From Boletus sp. NGJ (lineage: Eukaryota; Basidiomycota; Agaricomycetes; Boletales; Boletaceae), in the NCBI GenBank assembly GCA_019096195.1, contig JAGTXK010000091.1, forward strand, positions 1,054,001 through 1,118,000: a stretch of DNA of 64,000 bases. The letters are read 5' to 3'. Both the position numbers and the translations under genes were made by a program. Shown here piece after piece: positions 47,455-59,830 of the stretch. Every line of letters starts with the position of its first letter. The stretch's first letter is position 1. Below the pieces are notes generated by a model. It ran no database searches. It was given only the letters and a program-made list of their open reading frames with translations, and had not been told where the DNA came from.

Positions 47455-48498
47455 TCATATCCGCTCGTCTTTCGATACGTTTTCCGTCCCTGTCTCTGCA
47501 GGTGGGGGCTCACCCTGCCACAACTTCGATGTGTCATGCATCTCGGGAGTCGTGCTCCCATTCACCATCTCCCTTGCTTCAGCGTCACGCATCGCCCTGA
47601 CACGCTCTCGTATATTTCTCCGCCGCTCCATACCATCGACCTGTGCATCTGCACGCGCCTGAACGAGGTTAGCGGCGGCGGATCTGGAATGCCGTTCTAC
47701 GTTGTCCAAGTGGGTGCTGACCGAACCCATCGCTACGATCACCTGACGAAAAGTCAAATGAGAGGTGGAGTCCAATGGTTCGATGCGTCCATGAGCAGCT
47801 TGAATATGTCAAGGGAGGAAAAGCTTACTGCAGCGATCGCAAGCGCCATGAACGTATACCGAAGTTGGTCATCATCGATGTTCTCATGTCGTACGCTATC
47901 ATCGGCCGTGGTCGTCGATGACGATGCAGATCCTGACCGGCGAGAACGGCGCCGAAGCTCTGCGCGCATAGCTTCGTCGCGGGATTCATAGTAATCCCAC
48001 GTACCCACACCCCCGTGGGAGCTCGTACTGCGTCGACCGCGGAGGACACTGTACGCATGTGTGATGGCGCGAAATCGGGCATTTCGCACCGAGGGCGAAA
48101 CGTCGTGCTGACCACGAATCGCATCTGGGTGGTACACCTTGACAAGCTCGTAATCTTGTAGTTGAATTTATCCCGACACGGTGGTCGATGGTGCAAAAAT
48201 CCAAAAAGGGTGGGAGAATTAAATAACGGATGCAACCAACGACGTGGGGGCACATAGAACGTGCAAGGAGGGGAAATGGATGCTCACATCGTGACTTTAT
48301 CTCACCCTGCGACGCACCGCGTGGGAGGTGGAAGATCTCGTGTGGTGTTGGGTTCGTGCGGGGGGGGAACGGGAAGGGATGTTTTGAGGATGCGCTAGCC
48401 TGGCGGGTGAAGACAAGTTGAACAGAGAGGAATATTGGCAGATGCTGCCGGTGAAGTAGCACACTCCTCGCGACACTCGACGCAGCGCAAATATACAT
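47455..48498 (-). CDS. Membrane-anchored J-domain (DnaJ-like) protein, probably mitochondrial
   Basis: Hsp70 co-chaperone. Three exons on the minus strand: 48498-48288, 48154-47829 and 47742-47455; 274 residues. The N-terminus is rich in Arg, Ser and Ala (MYICAASSVARSVLLHRQHL) and looks like a mitochondrial presequence. The J domain runs from about residue 50 (NPTPHEIFHLPRGASQGEIK) through helix II RYYELVKVYHPD with the HPD motif at 79-81, to helix III RNARFRAITHAYSVLRG. A linker rich in Arg and Ser follows, then one membrane helix near 166-186 (YTFMALAIAAVIVAMGS) and a charged C-terminal tail. Intron 1 is 133 bp, longer than the others in the window. The Hsp70 partner cannot be read from the sequence. 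Confidence 0.82.
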
Positions 48499-49745
48499 CG
48501 TGCATCATGGCAAATGTCGGAATGGTCTTGCGTATAACTATATAATTTGTGTATCACGTGACTGCAACGATTGACGGCCGCCGGGCGAGCTGTGCTCGTT
48601 CTGGCACTACTCTTGTGCCGCTTGATTGATACAACAGTCTATACTAGATCTATACAGCCTTTACTAACCATCCAGATGTAGAAGAACAATCTGATCTACA
48701 TTCCCCTTCATAGACAATGATGGCCTTTATCCTATGCAGATGACTTCGCAGTTGACGTTTTCAAGGTGAGGGAGCACGTGTTGTGTGTCAGCTCCGCCCT
48801 CCCGCCCCTCTCCCATGTACCAGACTGCTCCGCAGCGACCGGCGGTTCCTCGTACACAACTGAAACAGCTTTTTAGGGCGAAACAACATCCACGACCTAT
48901 CTAATAACCCACATAGTGCAGGAGTTACACTCGTGGCCGCAGTTGGGGGGATGACATACACTGCGAACGAAGCATAATGGAGGGAAAAAAACACGAAACA
49001 AAGCAATCAAAGGCATCCCCATATGGCGGCTCGTCCGTGATGTGAACCGGTGTGACGCTCTCTATCTGGAGAGAACCCAAGTGCGATATTCTGGACGCTG
49101 ACGCTGATTTTAGACTTGAACCACAACATCGCGTCAAAATTGACACAAATGGTCCATCCAGCTCAACAATCATCGAGCCTGGAAAAGTAGGGACGAAGTG
49201 GCAAAACTCCGAGATCGATGCTCCGTCAAGCTTGGAGTGTCTCTAAGCCAGCGTGGTGAGGTTGAGCAGTGACTCACACTTGGGTGATCCTTGAAATCAC
49301 CTGAGCGGTATCTCCTCCACGAGGTTACGCAGGGCAGGAGCGATGGCTCCATCGAAGAACTGCGATATATATTTGCTCCTTGCAAAGAGACGTTCCTCGA
49401 GGCAGAAAGAAGTTTGTTGATTGTCACATGCTTCCGGCCATGTGAGTGCATGGTTAGAATGGCCAATGTCCTCAAGTCCTAGGTTGATGTAGAAGTGGTC
49501 AGGGAGAGACGCTAAAGAAAATAGATCAACGCTGTGCCAAGGAGGATGCGTGAAATCTGTATGAACCTTGGTGTCTCTGGTAGGTGCGTCTTCATGGTGC
49601 GTTCCCGGAATGCATTGCATTTGGTAGACGAGGTATCGTCGTTCAAGGGGGGCACGTTTCCGATGCAAAACCTGTCTGAGCTGTTGCCGTGCTAGTAAAA
49701 TGTTTGAGGATTGCTCAAGTCCCACATCACCGGTTTATGCTTACC
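48499..49745. other. J-protein upstream region and unassigned DNA
   Basis: Promoter side of the J-protein gene. A minus-strand open frame of 142 codons (49297-49725) and a second segment at 48925-49173 could be parts of a gene, but I recognise no domain and see no decisive splice sites. Confidence 0.35.
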
Positions 49746-50870
49746 TTGTTATGACATGATAGATATTCTAATTAAATCCACAGTTGATATGAGAATGTAA
49801 GTATTTTCCTATGCACTTGCATAGTCATACAAATATTTCATGAAAAGATAATGTATGGTCAAGGTTTCTGATTATTCTTAATCTTTCCAATCAATCTACT
49901 GTTATTTCATGAAGGTATAAATATAATCTAATTGACTTGGAGAATTGTATTGAAATGCTATATGGATGTCACATCTGGTAAATATTATTAGAAATGCCAT
50001 TGCCATTGCAATGTCTTATTATTGTAACAAATAAATAACAACAGTTTATAATACCAGTAGCATTAATATTATATCTGATAATGTCTTGTCTGACTGTATT
50101 CATAATTATATTCAATGATATTCTGCCTTTACTTATTATACTACCTTTATCATGTATATCTTTCAAACACTCTAAGGTAGTTGAAGGTGTGGGAAAAGAT
50201 TTGTAAGTACTGTACAGTACATATTATATAAACTCACTTACTTTTTTTTTTTCAACATTCTTCACTTTTGTCTCTTGAGTCCATCTCAGAGCAAGAGTCA
50301 CTCTAGTTTCTAGTGTTCACTTACAATCAGGTATGTTTGCACTTGTATGAGGTCACTTGTAAGTCTTTTTTTTTTTGCTTTTTTTCAGTTTTGAGTAGTT
50401 ACAATAGTAGTATACGATGGTAGTTTACTTATAAAGAGTCATACTGTAAATAAGATCAATAAATTATTATGATTACTTTTATATTATGATTGATGAATGG
50501 AATTAAACATTGCATTTGCAAACTTGAGGATAATTTTTGAGGCATACTATCACTTCCAGAGGATTGTATTGGATTGTATTGCAATATTATATCACTATCA
50601 GATGGTATAGCATGGATAAAGACAAGAACATAGTAGGGAGATTATATAATTAAATAATCAACTCAAATGATGTTAATGAATTATAATTTACACTATGAAC
50701 TAACTTTAAAGACAATTTAGTATAATTTTTATAGCCATTATCAATGTCATTTGACCTATTTATTCATATATATATAATTACCTTTCAACTAATAATAATT
50801 ATTGAGATTATGACAAATGTGGTGTTTATAATGTCATTATATAATATTACCTAAACTTTTCAAATTCACT
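49746..50870. other. Very AT-rich DNA, possibly with an LTR-like segment
   Basis: From 49746 the sequence turns abruptly AT-rich. The stretch from TGTTATGACA (49747) to CTTACAATCA (about 50330) has LTR-like ends and a T-rich, TATATAAAC-bearing body, but I find no second copy, so this is only a suggestion. The rest is low-complexity. Confidence 0.25.
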
Positions 50871-50999
50871 AATGCAGTCGTGTCAGCCAGCAGGTGTCTT
50901 AATCCAGTCAGAAGTTGATGCGACTGATAGGTGCTGGCCAAATTGTATACACCAACCTAGCCAAGCACCATGGAAGTGCTCCACATGGTATTATGGCCT

Positions 51000-52030
51000 G
51001 AGGCCTGGGTGGTGGCCAAAATATAATGGACATTCCATGGCCTTCCAGACACCCCTGGACCTGCAAGTATACTGACTGAAGAAAGATCATTCACAACTTG
51101 AACATCTGCATTGATGTACATGTTGGCTGAAAAACTATAGGTTTCATCCTTGTGCATTTAATCCTCATATTCATCTCTTTCTGCAGGCACTTTCTCTTTT
51201 ACATATGAAGATGTAGTTATCTACCCACTTGTCTAGTGGGCCAATATCAACTGATCTTATGATCTCAGCACCCATGTCTGTGACAGTGCCATACATCCCT
51301 GCTGATGGGGTGGCCCCAAATGCCAAGCACAAATTGATGTAGAATCAGTCATCTCCAGCTCATACTACTGCTGCAGGCCACTGGGATGGATGGAGAGGTA
51401 TGGTGCAGTAAGCCTATGCCACATCCTGTATTACCACTTCAGAGTCTGGGGGAAGGCAGGGAAGATCAACTATGGAGAACTTACCCCATGAGGTGGGGAA
51501 ATTGTTTGGATCAACAAACAAATTAATGGATGGGTTGGAAAAAGGGGAGACAGGTGAGATGGGGTATGAGAAATTTTGTACTAGTCTGTATTTACTAGGG
51601 CAACCAGGCTTGGGAATGATGGAAATGGGAGATGTTTCGGAAGGGTCTGATTGGGGAAATGAGAAGTTGTGCCATGAATGGTCCAATGTATCATGACTTA
51701 GTAGTTTCTTTATCTAGAATTTTTTTGAGCTCCTTATCATAATCATCGACAGAAGATTTATTAAGGGGGGTTTGTACTGTACATGTGAAATGAGTGGAAA
51801 TTTAATGATGAAACCTTTATGGAAGTCTTGGAAACATGTGCAAAACAAGAAAGGAGATTGGCTGAGTAGAGCATAGCTTTCCAGGCATCAGCCTTGTATG
51901 GGGTTGTTGGGGAGCAGGTTCTGAGCACAATGACATCTATGGGCACCATGTGAGGTGGAGCCACATCCTGAGCAGTTGTGTAGGAGGTGGTGTTGTTGGG
52001 CACAACTGTTGGAGTGTTGCCATGCCCTGT
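51000..52030 (-). mobile_element. Reverse transcriptase fragment, DIRS-like retroelement, fossil
   Basis: Minus-strand sequence matches the reverse transcriptase of basidiomycete retroelements often annotated as DNA/RNA polymerase. Recognisable words include PYKADAWKAM near 51880, RLVQNFSYPI, PNNFPTSWGKFSIVDLPC and IPLHPSQWPAAV. It contains several breaks and neither end of the element could be found. Assignment to a DIRS-like group is an inference from resemblance only. Confidence 0.55.
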
Positions 52031-52308
52031 ATAATTGATGATTGTCTTTTTTGATAAAAATGCCTGGGCCTTTGTGGTAGGTGTGGGTGTCGTGTTTGTT
52101 ATCCCAGATCCGAGCTACTGTGCAGGCATTGATGTTATGCCTATGTCTGCTGAGGCATATGGCACAGATGGAGAGGATGAAGATGATGAATTCTTTTGTT
52201 GCAGTGCGAAAGGATCACTGTTTCTTGAATGTGTAGTACTGGGATGGACCTGAGGGGGAAATGGGTCATTTGGGTGTGCCATTGGTTCTGTTGTATCCAG
52301 AGCTTTGT

Positions 52309-53056
52309 TGTTACAGTTGTGGAAGGGAGTACACCTTTTTCTCTGCCTTCACCTCCCTCTAGGCTTTGGGATGACCTTCTCTTTGATTCCTTTGACTCAG
52401 GATTCCCCATGAATGCCTACACAAGCATCGCCTTACCCCACCCACTTTTAGGCGATGCAACACCGCTTCTATAGCTGTGGTATAGCCCTCTATTTCACCT
52501 TCTCTATTTCATCTTCAGGTCTGATCTTAGACATTGCCTCCTTGGCTGTGTTCTCTTGCACACAGCCCAGTATTTCCAACTCTCCATTTGTCTGATGTTC
52601 CAAACTCTTCTTGTGGTAATACTAGATCTTTGATCTCATATTACCTTGTATGATAGGAAGCCTGCCCTAAACAGGACAGGTCTATTTATATGGGCACTGG
52701 CCCTTCATGTATTTCCCTAACCTTGATCTACACAATTCGACCTGAGTGTATATCATCTCTGCCTCCCCATCAGCTTCTGTTCCTAGAAGCTAAAGCTGGA
52801 AGCCCTGCTTCTTATTGCACTAGTGATTCTTATAATCTCTAGCTTCTTTGTTTGCTTTGCAATCCATTAGGGTCAAGGTGAAGCCATACTCCTTGGTATT
52901 AGCCCAAGGTTATAAGAGGTGTCTGCTCTACAGAAGTAGAGCAGATAGTAGAAACCTTGCAGAGCATACGTCACAGACGGTTGCTGCTCTAAGATACATT
53001 GGGAGCTGGGGACATCTTTGTCACTTGCATATCAGTGTTAGGTGGTGATCCTAACA
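52309..53056 (+). repeat. LTR-like repeat related to the C family
   Basis: Starts TGTTACAGTTGTGGAAGGGA and shares its first 500 bp or so with copies C1 and C2 (ACATTGCCTCCTTGGCT, GCCTGCCCTA, CTTCATGTA). The 3' part differs. It ends ATCCTAACA. No matching target duplication is seen, so it may be a diverged subfamily or an LTR still attached to a degraded element on its right. Confidence 0.5.
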
Positions 53057-54640
53057 CATTCAAAGCCTCACTACAGCACCTGCCCATTGCCTGGACCCTT
53101 GCCTTATTAAAAGGAAGGGAGAGTAGCAGGTTATAGTAAAACCCAGATTGTCTTCGGTTTATTCAGGTCACATATCCCATTGTTATAAGATTGTAACATT
53201 TGTGCTGTCTGCAAGAATGTGGCAAGGGCATTCAGCTGCTTGGATAGTTTGAGATACCTTTCAGTGATCTGTTGTGATATATGGTTTCAGTGACATTGTA
53301 TGTGGGAGCATTTGATAATTAGTGACATTGTACAGTATGTGAGAAAGTGGTGTATGTAGTGTAGTGATGTGAAGTGTAATTGGTGTGTGTGGTGCAGTGA
53401 CAAGATTGGCATATAGTGTGAACCAGTAGATGCAGAGTGTGATACAACAGTGGTACAATGGAAATGGTTAGGCTTACCTCTTGGATAAATTTGGCTTGTT
53501 GTTTGTCAGTGGAGTCTTTGAGGTCATTGAGGGTTGTGAGCAGTGTTGTCTCATTGACTACTACTAGGCTGAAGGCATTAGGGTAGCTGATTGTTTTGTG
53601 CCGGTTGAGACACTGTTGTCCTTGATATACGAGAAGCACTCTTTATTAATGGAGTTATGTGTGAGTATCACCAAGGATGCTTCTTAATGTTTCCCTAGAA
53701 GAATATGAACATTTTGACATGGGAAGGGTTCCAGTTGCAGTAGCGCATTGCTTTGAGCATGTATATGGCTGCTTGGCCAAATTGTTCAAATGTGAGGTCC
53801 TCATCAGGGACTGCAGGTAGCTTGCTGTGAGTGGATGTGGACAGGACAAAGGTGGGAGCACCTTCATCTGAGATGATGAGGGAAAGAGACATATTGTCTG
53901 AGATGTTGGCTTTGATGCAGTCAGCTGTGCCCAGTTCTTCATTGGTCTAGTACCACAGTTTGATGAACTGATGGCTTTTTAGCTTGTGAAGAGCTACTTG
54001 TGCTGATACAATGACTAGTTCTGATGGAACTGGGCAGTCTGAAATGGGTGTGAACTTGGATTTGTTTTTCTTTCATTCCTCCAGTAAGGCTTGAGCTTCG
54101 TCTTGTTGTTGTTGTTGTCAAGTTTGCTCTGCTTGTTCTTGCTCATCAGCATGTGCTATGAGTTCTTCCTATCTGGCATGCTCTCTTTCAACATGTTCTT
54201 TTTTATGTATGGCTCTGAGTGAGGTGATGGTAAGGACTGCAGTAAGACCTGTGTTAATGAGCTCTTGGCACTCTCTTTTGAAAAGGGGGCCTTCGAAGTC
54301 TGGCTCATTGTTGTTGTTGTTGTTCTGGTTGGTGAGCAGATCCATGGAGAGTGTGTGAGCAAGAAAGTGTAATGCAGAGATATGACTACTATGACAATGC
54401 TACAAAGTCATGAGGTGGGGAGAAATGAAGAGAGCTACTGTATACCACCTTGCTGACTCATGCATGGACTATATTCTAGGATTGCTTCATGACTCAGCTA
54501 GCCTAGAATGCCCCCAATTCCAATCCTAATCCTAATGATTTACAAAGTGAAGTGTTGACTTTATGTAATGAGTAGAGAAGAATAAATTTGAGAAACCAGA
54601 GGATGTGGGAAGGTTTTTGAAGTCTGGCTTGTTTATATAC
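53057..54640. other. Unassigned repeat-type DNA
   Basis: A minus-strand reading near 53695-53892 (DEDLTFEQFGQAAIYMLKAM) looks like part of a gene common in repeats but I cannot name it. The reading is broken. A run of CAA/CAG-type codons lies near 54105. Confidence 0.35.
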
Positions 54641-55200
54641 TATAAGAATGGTGGCACAAATATTGGCAAACAATGTCCGCTTTTTAAACACTGAGTGTGG
54701 GAAAATGGACTTGGATATTCTTTTTGAGTGTAGGTCTACACTTTTAATACACTTTGTGACTACACTTTTACTACACTTTGGTACACTTTTGGTACACTTT
54801 GTTTGCTACACTGTACTACACTTTGCTACACTTTTGTTACATTTGGTGCGCATTTTTGCTACACTGTACTACACTCTTTCCTACATGTTTTGTGCAACAT
54901 TTGACTACATATTTGACTACATATTTTGTACACTTTTTGACTACACATCTTATATACTTTTGATTTCAGATAAGGATTAGGATTAGGATTAACAATTACT
55001 AATATGACTATGACTACTATGAATGTACTATGGATGCTATGAATACGCTTTCAGTACTATGACACTATGATCACTATGAACACTATGAGTTATCTATGAA
55101 ACTACTATGACTACTATGGAACCACTATGGCACTATGAGCACGATGATGAAATCCTGTATACTGTATACTGACGTCTCTGTACAATTCCCACAGATCATT
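54640..55200 (+). repeat. Short-period low-complexity repeats
   Basis: Two blocks. From about 54730 to 54960 the word CTACACTTT or close variants recurs every 10-20 bp. From about 54998 to 55140 ACTATGA or close variants recurs. Between them lies GGATTAGGATTAGGATTAAC at 54974-54993, whose reverse complement (AATCCTAATCCTAAT) occurs at about 54522. Confidence 0.7.
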
Positions 55201-55748
55201 ATCATATCACCACATCTATCCATTAGAGTCATAACCTCATAGCATGGTTGAGTCACCATGGAGAGGACCCTGCTGTCAATGTATGTTCCCTTCTCTGCAT
55301 GACTAACTGTGCAACTGACTTACTTACTCCCATTATGCAGGACTTCTTTCCACATCTTAAGAACCATTTACTAGGTCATCTATGGGGCCTTATTTACAAT
55401 GGTGATAAATATGGTTTCAGTGATGAGGACTGGTGCTGTGTAATTATCCTAGATAACAAGATCTATAAGCACATATATTTACAGAACAATTACACAACCT
55501 ATGACCTGCAACAGAACCAAGATTCAATCAATCCCCATTTCCATGCCAACATTATGTTATTGTTACAAGAAGATGAGCAAATATATCCATATTGGTATGT
55601 TTACATCTGTCTTGTCTTCCATGTCATGATACAACATCACAATGACATTGCTTCTCCATATTCCAAGTCAGAGTGGATGGACACTTTGTTCATATGCTGG
55701 TTCCAACATGATTCAAATTTCAGCTCCAGATGGGATGTCAAGCAACTA

Positions 55749-57310
55749 TAGTGACTCCCAAAACTGTTCCAATACCTACAAACACCTGTGGGAATTTCGC
55801 TTGGCTTTGGTGGGACAATAATAGTACATACCATTGGCTACCTATGGGCGCTTGGATCATGTGATTTGATCCAGAGGAAGTGGAGATATGGCTATTTTAA
55901 AACAGCAACTACATTGGAACAGTTTTGGGACTTTTGATGTAAGCATTAGAATCTTTATGATATAATAAGGGGATAATTGCTGTTGTTTGGTGGTACAAAC
56001 AAAGATATACATATAAATATTATGTCTGAGTCTAAAAATGTTCCCACACTTCTTGACTCTTAACCACTATCATCATGCAATCTCTCTCTGCCATTTAAAA
56101 GAACACTATCCTCTCTCAACTTGATTCTGGCCATTCCATCCGCTCTATTGCCTCCAGTACAGGTGTTGGCATTGCTACCATCTCTAGGCTTCGTTTCAAG
56201 GAGCGTTCTGACCTTCAAAAGTCTGCTGGAGGCCATCCATCAAAGCTTTCCTCTGTTAATATTCGTTATACTGTTTGCCTTATCTCTAGTAATAAGGCAG
56301 AGAATGCTGTTCAGGTCACCAAAGCTCTCTCCACTATCACCAGTCAACCTCTCCATCCTAATATAGTTCATTGTCATTTGAAAAAGATTGGTATGAAAGC
56401 CATAGTCAAGTCCAAATGCCCACTACTCTCTGCCAAACATCGCAAGGCTCAGTTGGACTTTGCTTATGCTCATAAAAACTGGACTCTAGAGGACTAGAAG
56501 CAGGTGGTATGGTTTGATGAGACCAAAATCAATCGTCTTGGGTCAGATGGTTACAAATGGGCATGGAAAAATGCCAGGAGAGGGGCTTAGTGACAGATTA
56601 GTTGAGGGGACTTTGAAGTTTGGAGGGGGTTCTTTGATGTTGTGAGGCTGTATGGCTTGGGATAGGATTGGCTATACAACCAAGATTAATGGTAGGATGG
56701 ATGGTGATCTCTACCTTCAAATTTTGAAGGATGAACTCCAGGATTCCTTGGAGTTCTATAATCCGAATCCTTCTGATGTCATCTTTCAACAAGATAATGA
56801 CCCCGAGTATACTTGCAAAAAGGTCAAGGAGTGGCTGGAAGAGTAGGAATTTAGGACCATGGTATGGCCTGCACAGTCTCCTGACCTCAATCCCATAGAA
56901 CATATCTGGCTTCACCTCAAAAGGAAGCTGGCAGACTATGAGGAGCCTCCTAAGGGAATAGAGGGGTTGTGGAGAAGAACTCAGAAGAAATGGAATGAGA
57001 TACCAGCTGAGATGTGTCAGGGATTGATTGAAAGCATGCCTAGGAGGGTTCAGGCAGTGCTTAAAGCCAAAGGAAGATATACCAAGTACTAATATATACC
57101 AAATACCCTTATGATGATTAAAAGTTCCAAAACTGTTCCAATGTAGTTGCTGTTTTAAAATAGCCATATCTCCACTTCCTCTGGATCAAATCACATGATC
57201 CAAGCTCCCATAGGTAGCCAAGGGTATGTACTATTATTTGTCCCACCAAAGCCAAGCGAAATTCGTCACATGGGTGTTTGTAGGTATTGGGACAGTTTTG
57301 GGAGTTACTG
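55749..57310 (+). mobile_element. Tc1/mariner element (Tc1-B), 1,562 bp
   Basis: Terminal inverted repeats of about 195 bp (55749-55940 and 57118-57310), tips TAGTGACTCCCAAAACTG and CAGTAACTCCCAAAACTG, flanked by TA (55747-55748 and 57311-57312). The tips differ from those of Tc1-A, so this is another family. The transposase at 56070-57092 has the DD34E pattern: VWFDETKINR, VIFQQDNDPEYT, then SPDLNPIEHIW. Confidence 0.88.
56070..57092 (+). pseudogene. Tc1-B transposase, decayed
   Basis: Starts MQSLSAI near 56070; the helix-turn-helix reads SIRSIASSTGVGIATISRL. The middle part LLSAKHRKAQLDFAYAHKNW and the catalytic motifs follow, and it ends MPRRVQAVLKAKGRYTKY with a TAA stop. At least three in-frame stops occur (near 56093, 56496 and 56844) together with one or more frameshifts, for example around 56580-56650. 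Confidence 0.85.
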
Positions 57311-57856
57311 TATCTCAGCTTCAATTCTTCAACAAATACAACCTAGCTGATGATTTTAGGTTTATAGACCCAGACTCTGTTATCTATGGGGTTCATCTCA
57401 TCCCAGTGTTCAGATGGGGTTTTACTAAGGAGTTATTGGGATCATTGTTCAGATGACAAAAACCAGAGATGATTGAATTAAATCAAGTTTCATATTTCTA
57501 CTATGTAAATGTGTATGTTCATTTTTACACACACTACATATACTAATTTGGATCTAGTTTTGTAGATAGGGATATTTTCATGCATTTCCAAGGGGGAGGG
57601 ATCAGCCACAAGATCACCTAGGAGTAGGACACATTTTTGCAGTGCAAAAGATGTGATTCACCATTGGACAGCTCAGATCATAAGGATATCAGCAATGACC
57701 TCAAATCTGAGGACTTAGAAGATGAACCAGAAGGAGATATCAAGATTGGGAATGGTGATGGGGTAGATGGGGAAAGAGAGGGAATTATAAATTTCAAGTC
57801 AGATGAGAGTGAGAGTGAAGAGGATGACACCATTGTTGCAGATGAAGGAGAGGAAC

Positions 57857-59830
57857 TGAAAAGCTGAAGGTCTCAAGGGTTACCCAAAGGTAATATCCAG
57901 GAGCTAAAGCAATTCCAAGCTTAAGATAAATACATCAGAAGGTTCTACTTTATATATGTGCATAGACCATACTTTAGGGCTGGCATGGAATGTATTAGAA
58001 TGGTGACTTAATATTCTATGATGTATGTATGATGTAGGATGATGTCATGGTCTAGATATAAGGCTGAGATATAAAGGTTAGCTAGTATATACTGTAAGTG
58101 TTTCATGAGAACGTCCTTAGCTAAGTGTTTAAATATCTATGTATAGATAGAAATTGTTTCATTATCTCCTTTTTAGGTGTCAAACTCCTGGTCAATGAGA
58201 ATACCAGTAGGATGAGGTTGTGAATTGGGGATGGGGATGTTGAAGAGGTAGTTGGGGAGATTGTTGAGGGATTTAGTGTAGAAACAGAATTTATTGTTGT
58301 CAAATAGTTTATTGTCAGAGAATGCATAGGTGGAGCAATTACATTCATTGTTGCTGAGAGTGCAGATGGTGGATGGATTGGATGTGTGAAACTTTTTGAC
58401 AAGCTTTGTGGCATCTTTGACATTTACCTTTCATTCCCAAGTATGCTCTTCTTGTGGGTAGCCCTATCAGTGGATAAGATACTCTGTTTTTCCTCATCAC
58501 TTCCTTGAATCTACTACTTCTTGTACTTTGTATCCTTTTCTTGTTGCATAATCATTAGTGGTGGTGGTTTTAGTTTGGCTTGTGACAGTGAGGAACCAGG
58601 GTGGTAAAAGGTGAGTAGCAACTTGTGGAAGACTGGGTGGATCCCTTTCTATATCTTTGGTATCTCAAGCTCATACTGTAGGAAGCTTTGTTGATCTTTT
58701 ATTTGACCTTAAAAGGTCCATCACTTTTGTCATCAAATCTCTTTGTTAGTCAGTCAGTGCAGATGTGGGTTTCTTCATTTAAGAAAGACTTGTTGACCAA
58801 TTATGTAGGTTGTCGATGGTGCTGCTGTTTGTCATGACTCTTTTTCATGAGTTCAGTGGTTTTCTCTAGAGCTTTCTTTGCACTCTTATGGTGGGTTGTT
58901 ATCTGCTCAATAAAGGTTATGGTGGATTCATTGTGAACTTCAACCTTTTTGTTGGAGATAAGTGGTTGTTGCTCATATGGTAGTTGAGCAGAAAGAGTGA
59001 TACACCAGTGGTGCTGGTCATTTGGGAGTTGTGGGTGAATTCAGCTAGGGGGAGCCATTCTGCCCAGTTGATTTGTTGATGGTTCACATTCATGTGGAGA
59101 TATAGTATTTTTCAACCTCTCAGTTTACTTGTTCTGTTTGTCTGTCTGTTTGTGGGTGGTATGTAGTGGACAGATTGGCTTGGATTCCAAGGAGAGAGTA
59201 GAAATCTTGCATGAATGATGAAACAAATTGTATTCCTCAATCTAAAATCACCTTATGTGGTATGCTGTGGAGTTTGAATACTTGGTTGTGGAATATTGTA
59301 GTGACTCCTTGTGATGTGATTGTGTCTATAACAGAGGCAAGATGAATCATTTTTGAGAAACAGTTGATGATGACAAGGATGGTGTTCTTGCCATCAGGTT
59401 GGAGGAGGGGGCTGATGAGGTCTACTAAGAGATGATCTTCTGTGGGAAGGATGGGATTTCATTTGAATGGATTGGAATGTGGAGGGATGTTATTTTTGCT
59501 TTGACGTTTTGACATACATCACATCCTCTTATATATTCTTCAACATCCTTGCAAAGGGTAGGCCAGTAGTATTTGCTTATGATTAAGTCATAGATTCATT
59601 TGACATCTGGGTGGCTGGTGATTGGATGATCATGGTTGGTGATGATGAGGTTACTGTATCTTCACACAGCTTGTCATTATTGGTGATGTAAGTGAGCTTT
59701 TTCCACTTCATGAGAATATTTTCTCTTGTTCAGGTGACTTTTCTTTTTTAAGTCCTTTTTTGGCAAATCATTTGAGTTTGTGTTGGAGTTTCATGATTCA
59801 TAATGTAATGCTACTTGAAGTGACCATGTT
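57857..59830 (-). mobile_element. Gypsy retroelement (Gypsy-3), 5'-truncated fossil
   Basis: Minus strand. The 3' LTR is 57857-58161 (305 bp) and resembles the Gypsy-1 LTR in its second half. Upstream of it come the coding tail, a chromodomain near 58440-58520 and the integrase at about 58800-59650, homologous to those of Gypsy-1. Everything 5' of the integrase is missing; the sequence runs into a C-family LTR near 59830. The remnant is heavily broken and looks older than Gypsy-1. Its LTR end lies inside the acidic tail of the Plavaka-like protein. Confidence 0.8.

Larger units (their letters stand above)
55248..57856 (+). mobile_element. Plavaka-like DNA transposon protein, C-terminal part, split by Tc1-B
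   Basis: The left part (55248-55746) encodes an open stretch with NNYTTYDLQQNQDSINPHFH and IYPYWYVYICLVFH; the right part (57313-57856) continues LQFFNKYNLADDFRFIDPD, GVHLIPVFRWG, YFYYVNVYV, GGGISHKIT and an acidic tail rich in Asp and Glu. This is the C-terminal pattern of the large Plavaka-type (CACTA/KDZ-like) transposon proteins of Agaricomycetes, where it reads ADDFGFIDP...HLIPAF...YYVN...FRGGGVGHK. The two parts are separated by a complete Tc1-like insertion. The left part shows no internal stop; the right part has several stops. The family name is from memory. Confidence 0.65.

Noticed and set aside
49747-50330. Possible LTR with TG...CA ends
   Set aside because: No second copy, target duplication or primer-binding site could be shown; kept only as a remark on the AT-rich region.
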